This document shows positions 6,471-7,431 of a stretch of DNA of 7,431 nt, piece after piece. A program made the position numbers and the translations under genes. Each line of letters starts with the position of its first letter. Positions within the stretch are counted from its first letter, which is position 1. Source of the DNA: Anaerolineae bacterium (GTDB lineage: Bacteria; Chloroflexota; Anaerolineae; JAADDB01); assembly GCA_015486895.1 (NCBI GenBank), contig WFQT01000355.1, positions 1 through 7,431 on the forward strand. Direction: 5' to 3'. The notes under the pieces were generated by a model that saw nothing but the letters and a program-made list of their open reading frames with translations, did not search any database and was not told the DNA's origin.

Positions 6471-6580
6471 TTCACCGCCGAGAGCACAGAGGACGCAGAG
6501 AGAGAAATGATAGGACTTTAACGAGTATTTTCCTCCGAAATAGCTGTTTTTTTCTCTGCGTTCTCGGCGGACTCTGCGAT
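6471..6580. repeat. Degenerate MITE-like palindromic 'CGCAGAG' repeat
   Basis: The left arm has CCGCCGAGA (6475-6483) and GACGCAGAGAGAGAAA (6492-6507). The right arm has TTTTTTTCTCTGCG (6547-6560), TCTCGGCGG (6562-6570) and CTCTGCGAT (6572-6580). The outer 9-mers are perfect reverse complements, and the inner arms pair imperfectly because the left arm has extra bases. Palindromes built from 'accgcagagGACGCAGAG' and its complement are a widespread intergenic repeat in environmental genomes, usually without coding capacity. Spurious Arg/Leu-rich ORFs are often predicted across them. I did not find a clear target-site duplication. Confidence 0.6.
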
Positions 6581-6615
6581 AAAAGAGTTTTTTCAGGAAA
6601 GCCAGATATTGGAAC

Positions 6616-6726
6616 TCACCATGAAGTCTTTTGAAGCAAATCAACCCTTTCTCGACCACCAACCTCTTGCCAACCAATCTCCTCTGGGTTGATCTGAAGA
6701 AGACTTAACTCCAAATCCCGTTGCAT
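6616..6726 (-). CDS. Small uncharacterised ORF (36 residues), doubtful or remnant
   Basis: The ORF starts at ATG 6726 with AGGAGG (CCTCCT at 6731-6736 on the plus strand) four bases upstream, a strong signal for such a short frame. The product opens MQRDLELSLLQINPEEIGWQ and is acidic, with no domain I recognise. A neighbouring frame continues as KRLHGEFQYLAFLKKLF up to the palindromic repeat. A longer gene could therefore have been broken by a frameshift and by insertion of that repeat. It is divergent from the integrase gene, with the dyad-rich control region between them. It could be a small partner of the integrase or simply noise. Confidence 0.3.
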   Translation of the reverse strand: MQRDLELSLLQINPEEIGWQEVGGRERVDLLQKTSW

Positions 6727-6744
6727 AATCCCTCCTGCTAAGGA

Positions 6745-6785
6745 GTATTATCGTTTGACTTTGCCCCGTTTTCGTGCGATAATAC
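6745..6785. promoter_or_regulatory. Operator-like dyad bracketing the integrase promoter
   Basis: GTATTATCG (6745-6753) and CGATAATAC (6777-6785) are perfect inverted 9-mers. One half lies just upstream of the -35 and the other covers the -10. Half-site centres are 32 bases apart, about three helical turns, so bound dimers would face the same side of the DNA. This fits a repressor or an autoregulating recombinase. Confidence 0.5.
6755..6783 (+). promoter_or_regulatory. Extended -10 sigma-70 promoter of the integrase gene
   Basis: TTGACT (6755-6760), 17 bases, then GATAAT (6778-6783), preceded by TG at 6775-6776 in the extended -10 position. Transcription would begin near 6790, giving a leader of about 55 bases. 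Confidence 0.65.
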
Positions 6786-6839
6786 CCCTGAAATGGCCGA
6801 TTAACGGCCGAAAAACTCTTCAGATAATTATTTCAGGGG
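6785..6839. repeat. Long dyad spanning the integrase leader and masking the ribosome binding site
   Basis: CCCCTGAAAT (6785-6794) and ATTTCAGGGG (6830-6839) are a perfect 10-bp inverted repeat. Between them sits a smaller hairpin, GGCCG-attaa-CGGCC (6795-6809). The right arm contains most of the G-rich ribosome binding site. The left arm covers the predicted transcription start, so only part of it would be in an RNA from 6790. A DNA-level site or an upstream start are alternatives. Confidence 0.5.
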
Positions 6840-6844
6840 GAATG

Positions 6845-7431
6845 ATGAGCACAATTCAAGAGACTGTTTCCGACTTTTTAGACTACCTGCGGGGCGCAAA
6901 AAGCCGCAACACGGTGAAAGCCTACGAACGGGCGTTGGGTGATTTCGTAACCTGGTACACGTCCACGGTCCAAGAAAGTTTCTCCATTGGCGACGTGGCG
7001 GCGATTGACGTGCGGGAATACCAGCGCTATCTGCTGAACCGCAAGATCAGCCCGGCCACCATCAACCAGCACTTGGCAGCGTTGAAAGCGCTTTTCCGCT
7101 GGGCGAGACGGAAAGGGCTGGCGGCAAGCAACCCCACGGAAGTGGTCAACGGGGTAAAGAAGAGCAAGCTGGCCCCCAAGTGGCTGGACAAAGCGGAAGA
7201 ACGGAAGCTGTTGCGGGCGGTGCAGCGCTCCGGGAATGCCCGGGACGAAGCGCTGATCACGTTCATGCTCAACAGCGGCCTGCGGGTGAGGGAAGTGGCC
7301 ACCCTCACCCTGGAGGACGTGGAGGTCGGAGAGCGGAAAGGGGCAGTGACCGTGCGCTCCGGCAAAGGAACAAAATCACGCACTGTGCCGCTGAACGCCG
7401 AGGCAAGGCGAGCACTGCAGAAGTACTTAAC
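6845..7431 (+). CDS. Tyrosine recombinase / XerC-XerD-like integrase, partial (N-terminal 195 residues)
   Basis: This site-specific recombinase runs off the right edge. I favour ATG 6845 because the G-rich ribosome binding site AGGGGG (6835-6840) is four bases upstream; ATG 6842 is only one base away. Residues 1-85 form the SAM-like core-binding domain, with VSDFLDYLRGAKSRNTVKAY, then ISPATINQHLAALKALFRWA and NPTEVV. The catalytic domain begins around 112. Arg147 in NSGLRVREVATL is the first catalytic Arg, and Lys174 in GKGTKSRTVPL is the beta-hairpin Lys. The HxxR, His/Trp and Tyr nucleophile lie beyond the window, so activity cannot be judged. The length and compact N-domain resemble Xer-type or transposon-borne integrases rather than large phage integrases. 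It has its own promoter with operator-like dyads, implying tight control. Confidence 0.88.
   Translation, partial: MSTIQETVSDFLDYLRGAKSRNTVKAYERALGDFVTWYTSTVQESFSIGDVAAIDVREYQRYLLNRKISPATINQHLAALKALFRWARRKGLAASNPTEVVNGVKKSKLAPKWLDKAEERKLLRAVQRSGNARDEALITFMLNSGLRVREVATLTLEDVEVGERKGAVTVRSGKGTKSRTVPLNAEARRALQKYL

Noticed and set aside
6427..6510. Plus-strand ORF MNYLRDIILTLLQKG... running into the palindromic repeat
   Set aside because: Only about 14 residues before the repeat begins, and the GGAGGAG upstream is too far from the ATG.

Overview
The window looks like accessory sequence from an environmental bacterium of moderate to fairly high GC. The large GAF/PAS hybrid sensor kinase, the type of transposase remnant and the 'CGCAGAG' palindromic repeat are things I associate with Chloroflexota and similar environmental phyla. 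That assignment is inference from style; there is no phylogenetic marker here.

Left part (1-1484). A membrane transporter of the bile acid:sodium symporter / ACR3 arsenite permease superfamily runs off the left edge on the minus strand. It has a near-consensus sigma-70 promoter (560-588) and a good ribosome binding site. Upstream is decayed sequence: a transposase N-terminal fragment (682-918, minus) and, on the plus strand, a 43-codon stub of a response-regulator receiver domain (1102-1233). The stub overlaps a 53-codon ORF (1220-1381) that weakly resembles the start of a cobalamin-binding radical-SAM protein.

Centre (1485-5813). Two plus-strand genes only 27 bases apart form a likely operon. 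The first is an unusual protein: a divergent sigma-54 (RpoN) core-binding and DNA-binding region, without the usual glutamine-rich activator-interacting N-terminus, fused to a C-terminal GIY-YIG nuclease domain. The second is a 1061-residue membrane hybrid histidine kinase (TM-PAS-GAF-GAF-PAS-HisKA-HATPase-REC) with intact catalytic motifs. Its first PAS domain carries an uninterrupted run of twelve GAA codons. This pair is the best candidate in the window for an undescribed system.

Right part (5814-7431). About 800 bases hold no convincing gene. They contain a perfect 10-bp inverted repeat after the kinase, three 24-bp tandem repeats resembling the multi-repeat terminus of an IS21-type element, a degenerate MITE-like palindromic repeat, and a doubtful small minus-strand ORF. 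A well-formed extended -10 promoter embedded in two abutting long dyads then drives a tyrosine recombinase (XerC/D-like integrase) that runs off the right edge. Mobile-element debris on both sides of the kinase operon suggests it sits in a recombination-prone region.
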